64,000 nt of DNA from Gilvimarinus agarilyticus (GCF_000832015.1 NZ_JXCJ01000001.1:3059976-3123975); one strand, 5' to 3'; positions 43,603-52,435 are shown, numbered from the stretch's first letter. Made by a program: numbers and translations. Notes: generated by a model not told the origin, from the sequence alone.

Positions 43603-43977
43603 ACCAAATCCCTCTAGTGGTGTTGTCGAAATCCGTGTGCAGGCACAACTACCAGCCATAACGTTTACGGCTTCTGTACGGGTACAGCTCGCGTTTAAAC
43701 AAGCCGCATCGGCAATTAAAATAATTTGTCAGCCGCAAGCTAACGAGGTGTAGCAACACACGGTTCAACGCTTTTTTGATTGTTAGCGCATCATGCCAGA
43801 GAGCCACCGAGGCGAAAATTACAGAGAATTACACGATAATGGCGACAGGGCTTTTTTGAAAAACAAACCCGAGACTAAGTCCGTTACAATAGCGGCCTGT
43901 CAATCGAGTATTACGACGCTACACCCGCCAGAATATAGAGCTACTGTTAGCGTTAAGCCAAGGAGTGTTATCCCGTT
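43603..43977. promoter_or_regulatory. intergenic region with a 14-bp palindrome upstream of the dehydrogenase operon
   Basis: This 375-bp gap between divergent genes holds a perfect palindrome, CTGTAC-GG-GTACAG, at 43674-43687, 71 bp before the cytochrome start. It is a candidate operator for the operon. Its spacing (CTG-N8-CAG) differs from a LexA box. I see no gene in the gap; the 68-residue frame at 43793-43999 lacks protein-like content. Confidence 0.45.
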
Positions 43978-44571
43978 ATGTGTGGACGACTATTTGTAGC
44001 ACCATCAACAGAGGCCGAGAGATTTTTGGCAAGCTTTGGGGTGCACAACGTTACGCTACCCACGGTAGACAACATCGCTCCCACCCAGGCCGTGCCGGTG
44101 TTGTTCCGGGACGACGAAGGCACTCACATGGGCCCCATGCGCTGGTGGCTACACCCACATTGGTCGCCCGACCCGCCCAACCAGCGCTTTGCCATGTTTA
44201 ATGCCAGAATAGAAACCCTGCTCAGCAGCAAGGCTTATCGCGACCCGGTACGATACCGCCGGGCAATTGTGCCCGCGGCCGCGTTTATGGAGTGGAAAGC
44301 TGAGCCTGAGGGTAAGCAGCCCTACTATGTGGACACCGACGGCGTGCTTAAGCTCGCCGCCATTTGGGATTGCTGGAAGGAAGAGCTGTGGAGCTGCTCG
44401 ATTTTAACGCAGCCGGCTTCGGCAAGCTTTAGCCAAATCCATAACCGTATGCCGGTGAGCTTAAGTGACGAGCTGGCACGTGAGTGGATGAACCCGCGCG
44501 CTGAGATAAAACCACTGCTGGCAAAAGTAAAAGGTCAGTCGCAACCGTTATTTGCCCGGCCGTATGCCTAG
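43978..44571 (+). CDS. SRAP (YedK/HMCES-type) abasic-site DNA-protein crosslink protein
   Basis: This 197-residue protein begins MCGRLFV; Cys2 becomes the N-terminal residue that crosslinks to abasic sites in single-stranded DNA. Further family blocks are NIAPTQAVPVLFRDD, FNARIETLLSSKAYRD, AAFMEWKAEP with the active-site glutamate, and SQIHNRMPVSLSDE with the conserved histidine. It shields abasic sites during replication. AAGGAG precedes the start. No LexA box is visible upstream. Confidence 0.93.
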   Translation: MCGRLFVAPSTEAERFLASFGVHNVTLPTVDNIAPTQAVPVLFRDDEGTHMGPMRWWLHPHWSPDPPNQRFAMFNARIETLLSSKAYRDPVRYRRAIVPAAAFMEWKAEPEGKQPYYVDTDGVLKLAAIWDCWKEELWSCSILTQPASASFSQIHNRMPVSLSDELAREWMNPRAEIKPLLAKVKGQSQPLFARPYA

Positions 44572-44590
44572 CGGCAATACCACATCGGGG

Positions 44591-45019
44591 TTAGCGCGGC
44601 TTATCGACTAAGCAGCCTGCGGCATCAATCATTAGCTCGCCGTCTTCTTTGTAAAAAGGCCCTTCAGGCCAACGCTCCAATAAATCTAATACCCGCTCGC
44701 TTGGCCGGCATAAGTTTACCCCTTTGGGGCTGCATACAATGGGTCGGTTTACCAGCACCGGATGCTCGAGCATAGCGTCGAGTAGCTGATCGTCCGTAAT
44801 ATTGTCATCCAACAAGCCGAGCGCCTCGGCCGGTGATTTTGTGGTACGCAGCGCCTGGCGTGGGGTGATATCAGCTGCAGCAAATAGCGCTAACAACTGT
44901 GGCCGCGTCCAACCCAGGTCTAAGTACTCGATTACCGTGGGCTCGTAGCCGGCCGCTTTAATCAGCGCAAGTACATTGCGCGAGGTGCCGCAGTCAGGGT
45001 TGTGGTGAATAACAATCAT
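44591..45019 (-). CDS. arsC: ArsC-family arsenate reductase (glutaredoxin type)
   Basis: This 142-residue thioredoxin-fold protein has the catalytic motif HNPDCGTSRNVLALI with Cys10. It also has RTTKSPAEALGL (the first arginine of the anion-binding set) and VNRPIVCSPKGVNLCRPSERV with the other conserved arginines. It would reduce arsenate to arsenite using glutathione/glutaredoxin. No arsenite pump or ArsR is adjacent, so this is a stand-alone copy. Confidence 0.9.
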   Translation of the reverse strand: MIVIHHNPDCGTSRNVLALIKAAGYEPTVIEYLDLGWTRPQLLALFAAADITPRQALRTTKSPAEALGLLDDNITDDQLLDAMLEHPVLVNRPIVCSPKGVNLCRPSERVLDLLERWPEGPFYKEDGELMIDAAGCLVDKPR

Positions 45020-45140
45020 GTGAGGTTTCCGTCACTAAAAAATGTCGTGTAGCCGTAGCAACTATCGCTTAACCGCCGCGTAAAGACCACCCTTTAAAAA
45101 GGGTTATGTTAGCGCGTGACAGTGACACCGCGATGAACAT

Positions 45141-46211
45141 CTATTGGCCGGTCACCAATGGCAACCACCACCGCTCCCCGGCTTGCGGGCCATCCAGAGC
45201 CAAGCGCTGGCCGATTTTGGGCGTGGTTAACGCCACGCCCGCGTCGGCAGCAAGCGTGTTTATACGATCGAGCGGGTCGTGCCAGCTGTGCATGGCTAAG
45301 TCAAAGGTGCTGTTGTGAATTGGCAACAACCACTTGCCCTGTAAATCTTTATGAGCCTGCAAGGTTTGCTCGGGTTGCATATGCACATAGGCCCAGCGTT
45401 CGTCGTAAGCGCCCGTCTCCATCAAGGTAAGATCAAACGGGCCATACCGTTCACCAATGGCTTTAAAACCGTCAAAGTAGCCTGTGTCGCCGCTAAAAAA
45501 TACGTTTATCTCTGGTGTTTTAATAACCCAAGATGCCCACAGCGTGCTGTTGCCATCAAACAAACCCCGTCCCGAAAAATGTTGCGCGGGCGTTGCGGTA
45601 AATTGCACACCAGCCACCGTTTGCGATTGCCACCAATCTAATTGACGCACCTTGCTGGCATCGATGCCCCATTCGATCAGGGTATCGCCCACGCCCAGTG
45701 GCGTGAGAAACACACCGACGTTATCGGCCAGGGCTTTAACGGCGTTTTCATCTAAGTGGTCGTAATGGTTGTGCGACAGTATCACCGCCTCAATAGGGGG
45801 TAAATCTTGTAACGTGATGGGCGATGCGTGAAAGCGCTTGGGCCCAAGCCAGCTAAAAGGAGATGCCCGCTCGGCAAACACTGGATCGGTAAGCCAGAAT
45901 TTACCTTGCAGCTTTAACAAAATGGTGGAGTGCCCCAAACGGTACAGGCTGTTGTCGGGCGCCGTCTCAAGCTCGGCACGGCTTATTGGCACAACCGGTA
46001 TCGATACCGTAGGGACGGTATCGTCGGGCTTATTAAAAAAGAAATCCCAGAATATTTTGACCGTTTTACCAAAGCCGCTCGCTGGCCGCTTGGCCGGATT
46101 AACAAAGCGGCCCTGCTCTAGCTGCGGCGAGCTGCTGTAATCGGCCGGTTTGGTTTTAGCGCATGAGCTTAGCAACATGGTAAACACACCTATAAAAAGT
46201 AACGGCAACAT
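45141..46211 (-). CDS. metallo-beta-lactamase-fold lipoprotein (NAPE-PLD/UlaG-like)
   Basis: The start at ATG 46211 (MLPLLFIGVFTMLLSSCAK) gives 356 residues with a clear lipobox LSSC; the longer frame to 46325 extends beyond a normal signal peptide. The metal-binding motif SHNHYDHLDENAV, GDTGYFDGF and the LPIHNSTFDLAMH segment match the UlaG/NAPE-PLD-like branch. It would be an envelope-anchored hydrolase, possibly acting on phospholipid-like phosphodiesters. It is divergent from the TetR gene, across a region with two dyads. Confidence 0.88.
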   Translation of the reverse strand: MLPLLFIGVFTMLLSSCAKTKPADYSSSPQLEQGRFVNPAKRPASGFGKTVKIFWDFFFNKPDDTVPTVSIPVVPISRAELETAPDNSLYRLGHSTILLKLQGKFWLTDPVFAERASPFSWLGPKRFHASPITLQDLPPIEAVILSHNHYDHLDENAVKALADNVGVFLTPLGVGDTLIEWGIDASKVRQLDWWQSQTVAGVQFTATPAQHFSGRGLFDGNSTLWASWVIKTPEINVFFSGDTGYFDGFKAIGERYGPFDLTLMETGAYDERWAYVHMQPEQTLQAHKDLQGKWLLPIHNSTFDLAMHSWHDPLDRINTLAADAGVALTTPKIGQRLALDGPQAGERWWLPLVTGQ

Positions 46212-46331
46212 GAACGAGCGCAGGCTAATAACAGACAATGACTGACACCTATGGCAAATAATAAGGGCGTTTGGCAAACGGGCTTGGCTACTCACTAGCG
46301 CCCCTGCCGAACAAACGCACACCAAAAGTAC

Positions 46332-46379
46332 ACTACACAGTGTAGTTTATGCAAGAAAAAAGTAAACTAAATGGTTTAC
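46332..46379. promoter_or_regulatory. two dyads upstream of the TetR gene (candidate operators)
   Basis: ACTACACAGTGTAGT (46332-46346) is a perfect 15-nt palindrome. GTAAAC-N6-GTTTAC (46362-46379) is a second one about 30 bp away. Both lie in the gap between the divergent lipoprotein and TetR genes, the usual place for TetR-family operators. Confidence 0.65.
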
Positions 46380-46419
46380 AATGCACGCTAACTGCCATTT
46401 GCCCACAGCCGGAGCTACT

Positions 46420-47043
46420 ATGCCAAACCAGCCCGCCCCCCAAAGCCCAACGAAACTCACCGATCGCAAGCGTCTGGCGATTGTAGAGGCGGCGATTAGC
46501 GAGTTTCGCCGCCGGGGTTTTGAGCTTACCAGCATGGATGGCATTGCCCGTGAGGCCAACGTCTCTAAGCGCACGGTGTACAACCATTTTCCCAGTAAAG
46601 AGCAACTGTTTGCCGAGATCCTCACTCAACTGTGGCAAAGCAGTGCCGAGCAAGTCACGCTGGCCTATTGCCCCGACACCCCCGTCCGAGCGCAGCTAGA
46701 GGCACTGCTGTGGCAAAAAATGCAGATGCTAAGCCAGCAGGACTTTATCGACTTAGCCCGGGTCGCCATTGCCGAAACCATCCACTCACCCGAGCGGGCT
46801 CAGGATATGGTAAATCGCTTAAGCGAGCGCGAAGAAGGCATTACCCTCTGGCTACGAGAGGCCGCCGCCGACGGCAAACTGCGTATCGACGACCCGGTAT
46901 TTGCCGCGACTCAGCTGCAAGGGATGATCAAAACCTTTGCCTTTTGGCCGCAAATTGCCATGGGCCAGCCACTGCTTATCCGCGAGCAACAAAACCAAGT
47001 CGTTACATCTGTGGCGGATATGTTTTTGCGCTATTACGCTTAA
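46420..47043 (+). CDS. TetR-family transcriptional regulator
   Basis: The start at ATG 46420 has GGAG at 6 nt, giving 207 residues; an ATG at 46381 lies inside the putative operator region. The N-terminal helix-turn-helix reads AIVEAAISEFRRRGFELTSM, then IAREANVSKRTVYNHFPSKE. The C-terminal part is of the AefR-like type (FWPQIAMGQPLLIREQ). It probably controls itself, the quinone-reductase-like gene 63 bp downstream and perhaps the divergent lipoprotein gene. Confidence 0.92.
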   Translation: MPNQPAPQSPTKLTDRKRLAIVEAAISEFRRRGFELTSMDGIAREANVSKRTVYNHFPSKEQLFAEILTQLWQSSAEQVTLAYCPDTPVRAQLEALLWQKMQMLSQQDFIDLARVAIAETIHSPERAQDMVNRLSEREEGITLWLREAAADGKLRIDDPVFAATQLQGMIKTFAFWPQIAMGQPLLIREQQNQVVTSVADMFLRYYA

Positions 47044-47106
47044 ACTTAACTCACCGGCTACGTCAGACACGCCTCTACACCCACCTTACCCAACAGAGGA
47101 AACACC

Positions 47107-48141
47107 ATGAAAGCTGTCGGTTATTTAGAGCCTCAAGCCATCGACAAAGACACCGCCTTAATGGACATCGAGCTGGATAAGCCCACCGCCACCGGGCGCG
47201 ATCTGCTGGTAAAAGTGCAGGCGGTCTCGGTAAACCCAGTAGACACCAAAGTACGTCGCTCGGCAAAGCCCGATGACGGCCAGGTAAAAGTACTCGGCTG
47301 GGATGCGGTGGGTGAAGTTGTCGCGACAGGCGATCAGGCACAATGGTTTAACGTGGGCGATAAAGTCTGGTACGCCGGCGATATCACGCGCGCCGGCTCT
47401 AATGCCGAATACCAGTTGGTGGATGAGCGCATCGTTGGCGCTAAGCCACAGTCTCTGTCTGATGCCGATGCCGCCGCCCTGCCGCTCACGGGCATCACTG
47501 CCTGGGAGCTGCTGTTTGACCGACTGGATTTTACCCCACGCGGATCAAGCGAAAGCGAAGCCGGCAAACCACAAGCGCGTATTTTAATTGTTGGTGCGGC
47601 GGGCGGGGTTGGCTCCATTTTAACGCAGCTGGCCGCCAAGCTGACGAACGCCGTTGTTATCGGTACCGCATCGCGCGAGCAAACCCAGCAGTGGGTAGAA
47701 GCGCTAGGCGCTGATCACGTGATCAACCACCATCAGCCCATGCAGCCGCAGCTAGCCGAGCTCGGCATCGAGAATGTTAGCCACGTGATTAGCTTAACCC
47801 ACACCGACCAACACTTTGAGCAACTGGTGGAGGTCCTGGCCCCACAGGGCAAGCTGGCGCTGATTGATGACCCGGCGCTGCCACTGGACGTTATGAAGCT
47901 AAAACGCAAATCGCTATCACTACACTGGGAGCTGATGTTTACCCGCGCAATGTTTACTACCTGGGATATCGCAAAGCAGCACGAGCTGCTAACCCAACTC
48001 GCGCAAATGATTGACGATGGCACCTTAAAAACCACCGTTGGCGAGCACTTCGGCACCATTAACGCGACTAACCTTAAGCGCGCCCACGCGCATATAGAAT
48101 CTAATCAGGCGGTGGGTAAAATCGTACTCGAAGGTTTTTAA
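47107..48141 (+). CDS. zinc-type alcohol dehydrogenase-like / quinone oxidoreductase-family protein
   Basis: This 344-residue MDR-superfamily enzyme has AGAGGAAA upstream. The N-terminal GroES-like domain has SVNPVDTKVRRS and LGWDAVGEVVATG but lacks zinc-binding cysteines. The Rossmann domain carries ILIVGAAGGVGSILTQLAAK, an NADPH-binding motif. Members reduce quinones or enones. It follows the TetR gene in the same direction and may respond to electrophile stress under that regulator. Confidence 0.9.
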   Translation: MKAVGYLEPQAIDKDTALMDIELDKPTATGRDLLVKVQAVSVNPVDTKVRRSAKPDDGQVKVLGWDAVGEVVATGDQAQWFNVGDKVWYAGDITRAGSNAEYQLVDERIVGAKPQSLSDADAAALPLTGITAWELLFDRLDFTPRGSSESEAGKPQARILIVGAAGGVGSILTQLAAKLTNAVVIGTASREQTQQWVEALGADHVINHHQPMQPQLAELGIENVSHVISLTHTDQHFEQLVEVLAPQGKLALIDDPALPLDVMKLKRKSLSLHWELMFTRAMFTTWDIAKQHELLTQLAQMIDDGTLKTTVGEHFGTINATNLKRAHAHIESNQAVGKIVLEGF

Positions 48142-48174
48142 TTAAAGCGGCTATTACAGCGACATTGACGTAAT

Positions 48175-48199
48175 GGTTAGGGCGAGTAACGCCCTAACC
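48175..48199. terminator. 10-bp perfect hairpin after the oxidoreductase gene
   Basis: GGTTAGGGCG and CGCCCTAACC flank a 5-nt loop. It lies 34 bp beyond the stop of the oxidoreductase gene and 8 bp from the end of the convergent pseudogene. A T-run is missing in both directions, so termination is likely but not certain. Confidence 0.6.
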
Positions 48200-48206
48200 A
48201 CCTGAA

Positions 48207-48533
48207 TCAGATAAACCAATGACACTCCAGCATTACCATCACCAGCAGTACCGGCACAAACACCACCGCTAATAACCCGTAGGGCAAATCAAACCGATTA
48301 CTTAACTCAGCGTAGCTGCGGTATACCGCCAACAACATAACGCATAGATACAACTGCCGCACTGCCCACATTTGCACCGAACCTTAAGCCACGTATGCCT
48401 GTCCGTCAAAACCAATCATCGAGGGTTTGGCCCAGTTGAGATAGATCCAGACTAAAAACAACAAGGTTTACAGCGGCCACAGCAGGCATTTAATAAAACG
48501 GACGAGTATTTTGTGAGTGGTATTATTCCGCAT
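48207..48533 (-). pseudogene. small membrane protein gene with two in-frame stop codons
   Basis: Reading from ATG 48533 in one frame gives 108 codons that are protein-like throughout except for TAA at codon 22 (48468-48470) and TAA at codon 50 (48384-48386). Segments include LLFLVWIYLNWAKPSMIGFD, a middle LCVMLLAVYRSYAEL and a C-terminal helix LLAVVFVPVLLVMVM, implying three membrane helices. Both stops could derive from CAA (Gln) by C-to-T change. No frameshift is seen, so inactivation looks recent. The family is not recognised. It is divergent from the PhnD-like gene, 73 bp away. Confidence 0.7.
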
Positions 48534-48606
48534 TGCCCGGTCTTATCGTCATCGTTTTGTCATATTTCAAAATTAGACTCGCCCGTTTAACCGCTAAGTT
48601 GGCAAC

Positions 48607-49446
48607 ATGGCGCAACATCTGTATTTAACAGCCTCTAAAGTTATTCTGCTGCTGATCATAGCCTGTGCCTGTATTTGGTTGCTGGGCACCCACAAAGTCG
48701 CGGCATTGAGCTTGCCCGAGCTTTATACCCACCAATGTCAGGTTGAAGACAGCACTGGTAATAAAGCCTTTAATGTTTATGTGCCCACCAACTGGCAAGC
48801 GGCCGAGTTTGGCCAAGCCTTGTGCCGCCGTGCACTAAAGGGAACGCCGTATCAAAGCGTTACGGTATCCTGGCAACCGCGTGAGTCAATCACCAGCCAG
48901 GCCATTTTAACGCAGCACTTTGATGCTATATGGATACGTGAACACGCCTTAAGCGGGCTTACCCCCGACTGGAATCACAGTTATCGTACGCTGATACCGC
49001 TACCCAGTTACCCCGTCTACCTGTTTAGTCACTCGCCGGGGTTAACCTTAGATTATTCATCACTTGCCGGGTTGCGTTTTGGATTATTGGCCGATAGCAA
49101 AAGTTTTTCGGGCTATTTAGCGCTAATGGATAAACTCAATCAACTTGGGGTTAGCCTTCCGGCCGAACAAACACAATTTTATCCCAGCCGACAAGCGATG
49201 ATTGACGCCTTTATTGCCGGCGAGCTAGATGCGATATCTGGCGCAGACTTTACCCCAGAGTTGGCCCAGTGGCCTGAGACACAAAAACGGGTATTAACGC
49301 ACCACGCGCCCATGGGTAACTAGTACGCACGCACCAATCTGGCCAAGGCCATCCAGTGCCCATTAATTAAAGCCATTGGCCTCTACGCCGACTCCATCGC
49401 CAACGCCACTCATCAGCCGATTACCATGCCGCCCTGCACACCATGA
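48607..49446 (+). pseudogene. PhnD-like periplasmic binding protein gene interrupted by one TAG
   Basis: The open frame ends at TAG 49321-49323 after 238 residues, but the same frame continues as YARTNLAKAIQCPLI... for 40 more codons to a TGA overlapping the next gene's ATG (ATGA, 49443-49446). The TAG stands where PhnD-like proteins commonly have an aromatic residue before YARTNL, consistent with TGG-to-TAG. The N-terminus is a signal anchor (ILLLIIACACIWLLG), and the body has the FDAIWIREHAL and LAGLRFGLLADSKSFSGYLA segments of the phosphonate/phosphate-binding family. It is either a recent pseudogene, a shortened protein, or decoded by readthrough. Confidence 0.7.
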
Positions 49447-50582
49447 GACAAATATTTCGATTGAGCGTCCTCTTTGCTTTGGTTACCGCCGCCCTGGCGC
49501 TGCACGCGCGGCATAGCGCGCAACAATCACTAAAGCATCAACTGCTCAACCAGATACCGGAGGCAGTCAATGCCTCGTTGGTTAACGCTTACGATACCCC
49601 GTTACAGCTTGCACACAACAGCCAACAGCTTATGTCGCACATCAATGCCACCGCCTTTAACGCTTATCTGCCGCTGGATTTTATCCAGCAAATAACGCTG
49701 CGCGATTTAACTTTGTTTGTGCAACAGCCCCCGCAAGCGGCGGATGTATTGTGGCATTATGGCGAGCAATTGCTGGGCGCCAATTACACAATCGCCGTCC
49801 AATTTGCGTGGTTTAACCTGCTTGGGGTAAGCGTGTTGTTATCCATGTTGTTGCTAACATTGTACCGCTACTTACCTACTATCCGTACTCAGCGCACGCA
49901 CCAGTGGCAAAGTGATTTAGTACAAACGGGCCTCAACAAAAAACAAGCGCACAAACTGGCGCGGCAGCTAAGTGCCGATCCAAACGAGTCAGAACTTTTT
50001 GCGTTTTTACGCGATCGCACCCAGCGGGAGCCAGACGTCATTCACGGCTTAAGCCAGCAAGAGGCAGTAAAAGCACTTACCTCTGAGCAACGCGAGTGGT
50101 TAGCTGCCGCTCTTAATCTTGACTTGGCAGAAGAAGACGCGCTAACCGTTGCCCGGCATCCACCGCAGTTGACGTTCGATCTCGCCAATCAATGCGTACT
50201 TGTACACGGGCTGCGTATCACATTGGCTAAAACACCGCTGTTTTATTATTACTGGTACGCCCAGCGACGCTCGGCCGGTGAGCCGGCGTACACCAACCCG
50301 ACACAGGCAAAACCTGACCGCGATCAAGGCCAGCAACTCGCCAACATTATGGCTAATTGGGGCGGCCACCAAAAAGCCATTAAAGACTTATGTGAAGAGG
50401 GCCTGAAAAGTAAAACCCTTGATCAAAACCGCAACAAAATCAAAACCGAATTGCGCCGGGCGCTGGGCGAACTTGCCACGCCTTATTTGTTTAGCGGCGA
50501 GCGCGATGCCAAAACGGCGCGCTATCGCTACTGTTTGGCGCTCACGCCCAACGCTATATCACTCAACCCAAAGCAACCCTAA
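49443..50582 (+). CDS. two-helix membrane protein with a possible C-terminal winged helix, partner of the PhnD-like gene
   Basis: This 379-residue protein has a signal anchor at about 4-20 and a ~95-residue periplasmic segment. A second membrane helix lies at about 121-143 (FAWFNLLGVSVLLSMLLLTL), followed by a cytoplasmic region. The last ~130 residues (LTFDLANQCVLVHGLRITLA ... NRNKIKTELRRALGE ... YRYCLAL) have the order of an OmpR-type winged helix: strand pair, helices, recognition helix, wing. This reading is inference. The ATGA overlap with the PhnD-like gene suggests a sensor pair that reports a bound ligand. Confidence 0.65.
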   Translation: MRQIFRLSVLFALVTAALALHARHSAQQSLKHQLLNQIPEAVNASLVNAYDTPLQLAHNSQQLMSHINATAFNAYLPLDFIQQITLRDLTLFVQQPPQAADVLWHYGEQLLGANYTIAVQFAWFNLLGVSVLLSMLLLTLYRYLPTIRTQRTHQWQSDLVQTGLNKKQAHKLARQLSADPNESELFAFLRDRTQREPDVIHGLSQQEAVKALTSEQREWLAAALNLDLAEEDALTVARHPPQLTFDLANQCVLVHGLRITLAKTPLFYYYWYAQRRSAGEPAYTNPTQAKPDRDQGQQLANIMANWGGHQKAIKDLCEEGLKSKTLDQNRNKIKTELRRALGELATPYLFSGERDAKTARYRYCLALTPNAISLNPKQP

Positions 50583-50714
50583 ATAGTTGTTTTTAATAGT
50601 TTATTTGTTTTATAGAGATCTCTAAAAGCCCAGAGATAACTATTTCATGTCACTGTCATCAGGCTTTTTTCTAATGTGCCCACCGCAACATTCCACTCAC
50701 ATTAGGAATTGACT

Positions 50715-51716
50715 ATGAAACTACACACTCTTATCACCAGCGCCATTACTGCAGCCAGTTTATCGCTGCCCGCCAGCGCCTTAAACATTGTATTAACCAA
50801 CGACGATAGCTGGGCCACCGATAATATCCAGGTGCTTTTTACCGAACTTAAAGCCGCCGGACACGATGTGGTTATGGCCGCGCCTTGCACCGGCCAAAGT
50901 GGTAAAGGTGGTGCGATTCACTTTATGGAAGCGGTGAATGTAGATCGCAGTCAAGTGGATCAAGGTCAGGTTTGTGTGGGCGACACTGACGAATCGGTAC
51001 CCTTTGATGAATTTGTCGAAGGCACGCCCGTGATGGCCGCGTTATACGGCATTGACGTGCTCGCCAACGAAACTTGGGGTCACGCGCCCGATGTACTAAT
51101 CTCGGGCCCCAACGAGGGTAACAACCTCGGCTACCTCACCAACAATTCAGGCACCTTGGGCGCTGCAAATATTGCTATTGCTCGCGGTATACCGGCTATC
51201 GCCGTTAGCGCTGCCGATGGTGACGCCGACAAGGCCGTCTTGGTTGCGGCAGCGGTTAATCAGTTACTCGCAGAGTTGGAAGCCAATCGCGCCGAAGGCG
51301 AGCCTTTACTGCCAAAATTTACCGGTCTAAACGTCAATACCCCCGCTAACATGGTGAATCATCAGGGCTTTAAATTTGCCAACGTAGGCTGGAACTCAGG
51401 CGGCATCGAGGTGCAATTTACCGACGATCTATCGCAAAACACCACCGCCATGGGCTATGTTGCCCAAGGTGTAATAGCCGCCGGCTACGCCAGTACCATG
51501 GAAGAAGCCATGGCCATCGCCCAGGCGCAATACAGCGGCAAAGCTGGTGTGGGCATCGCCCTGGATGCAGGCTTAGTTGACGACAACCATGAAACCAGCG
51601 AAGGCGTATTACTGGGCCAAGACTACATCACTATCAGCACCATTGAGGCGAATGTTCAGGCCAGCCGCGCAAAAACCGCTCTGACCGAAATTAAACTCAA
51701 CGGATTAACCCAATAG
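50715..51716 (+). CDS. secreted SurE-like 5'/3'-nucleotidase
   Basis: The start at ATG 50715 has AGGA at 7 nt, giving 333 residues with a signal peptide (about 1-22). The SurE metal motif appears as LTNDDS (N29, D30, D31), with serine where cytoplasmic SurE has glycine. The second ligand region appears as SGPNEGNN (about 130-137). The fold blocks GTLGAANIAIARGIPAIAVS also match SurE. It is longer than SurE (~250 aa). It probably acts as a periplasmic or extracellular phosphatase on nucleotides. A lipoprotein gene follows 11 bp later. Confidence 0.85.
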   Translation: MKLHTLITSAITAASLSLPASALNIVLTNDDSWATDNIQVLFTELKAAGHDVVMAAPCTGQSGKGGAIHFMEAVNVDRSQVDQGQVCVGDTDESVPFDEFVEGTPVMAALYGIDVLANETWGHAPDVLISGPNEGNNLGYLTNNSGTLGAANIAIARGIPAIAVSAADGDADKAVLVAAAVNQLLAELEANRAEGEPLLPKFTGLNVNTPANMVNHQGFKFANVGWNSGGIEVQFTDDLSQNTTAMGYVAQGVIAAGYASTMEEAMAIAQAQYSGKAGVGIALDAGLVDDNHETSEGVLLGQDYITISTIEANVQASRAKTALTEIKLNGLTQ

Positions 51717-51727
51717 AGGTCAACGAC

Positions 51728-52387
51728 ATGCGCACAACACTATTAGCCGCGATCAGCGTGGCCCTGCTGGCCGGTTGTGGCTCGGATAACGACTCCAACA
51801 CAGAGTCTCCCACCGAGCCTGTAAGTAACACCTATTTACAAGATCACGCGGGCGTGTACCAAAGCGCCTACGTCATCGATAACCAAGCGATACTGGCACA
51901 GCTGGTGGTCAATGAGGCCGGCGCCGTGCTGGTCACCACCAATGCCCTGGAGCAATCAAGCAGCGCAAATGCGGCCTTACCCGATGACATTAGCCAGCTT
52001 GATTTTGCAAGCACCGCACAGTGCTCGGACAATAGCGGCGCGTTTGACTGCACCATTGCAGGCCAAACTGTAACGCTGAGAAAAGCGACAGACACCGTCG
52101 CGAGTATCAGCTCGCTAGCCGGTGAGTACCAGCTACAGAGCAATAACGAGCTAACGAGTATTCAAGTTGCCGATAGCGGCGAGTTCTTGGCGAGCATAAA
52201 CGGCTGTGAGCTAAATGGGCAATTAAGTATCGAGGCAGACGCTATTGTACTTAAGCAACTGGAGGACAGCTGCGGTGAGCCTGTTGAGCTTGGCGTTGCG
52301 TTTAATGGTAGAGAGAATTCAGCACCCGAGTCGTTAGAGGTGTACATAAGTAGTAGCGCTTTAACGGGCGATTGGATCAAACGCTAA
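51728..52387 (+). CDS. hypothetical lipoprotein
   Basis: This 219-residue protein is preceded by AGAGG. The lipobox is LLAGCGSDND (Cys17). The mature part is acidic, serine/asparagine-rich and beta-rich, with four cysteines in pairs (CSDNSGAFDC and CELNGQ...DSC) that may form disulphides. No family is recognised. It is probably co-transcribed with the SurE-like gene 11 bp upstream. Confidence 0.7.
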   Translation: MRTTLLAAISVALLAGCGSDNDSNTESPTEPVSNTYLQDHAGVYQSAYVIDNQAILAQLVVNEAGAVLVTTNALEQSSSANAALPDDISQLDFASTAQCSDNSGAFDCTIAGQTVTLRKATDTVASISSLAGEYQLQSNNELTSIQVADSGEFLASINGCELNGQLSIEADAIVLKQLEDSCGEPVELGVAFNGRENSAPESLEVYISSSALTGDWIKR

Positions 52388-52394
52388 GCACATT

Positions 52395-52435
52395 AACATA
52401 CTGGGCTACTCGATTGGACGCTAGCCCAGTATGTT
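52395..52435. terminator. bidirectional terminator between lipoprotein and GH10 genes
   Basis: AACATACTGGGCTA and TAGCCCAGTATGTT are perfect 14-bp arms around a 13-nt loop, located between two convergent genes. Confidence 0.8.

Noticed and set aside
43674-43687. Palindrome CTGTACGGGTACAG as a LexA box
   Set aside because: The spacing is CTG-N8-CAG rather than CTG-N10-CAG, so it does not fit the gammaproteobacterial SOS box seen before recA.
43793-43999. 68-residue plus-strand frame upstream of the SRAP gene
   Set aside because: It overlaps the well-defined SRAP start, has no ribosome-binding site and its sequence is not protein-like.
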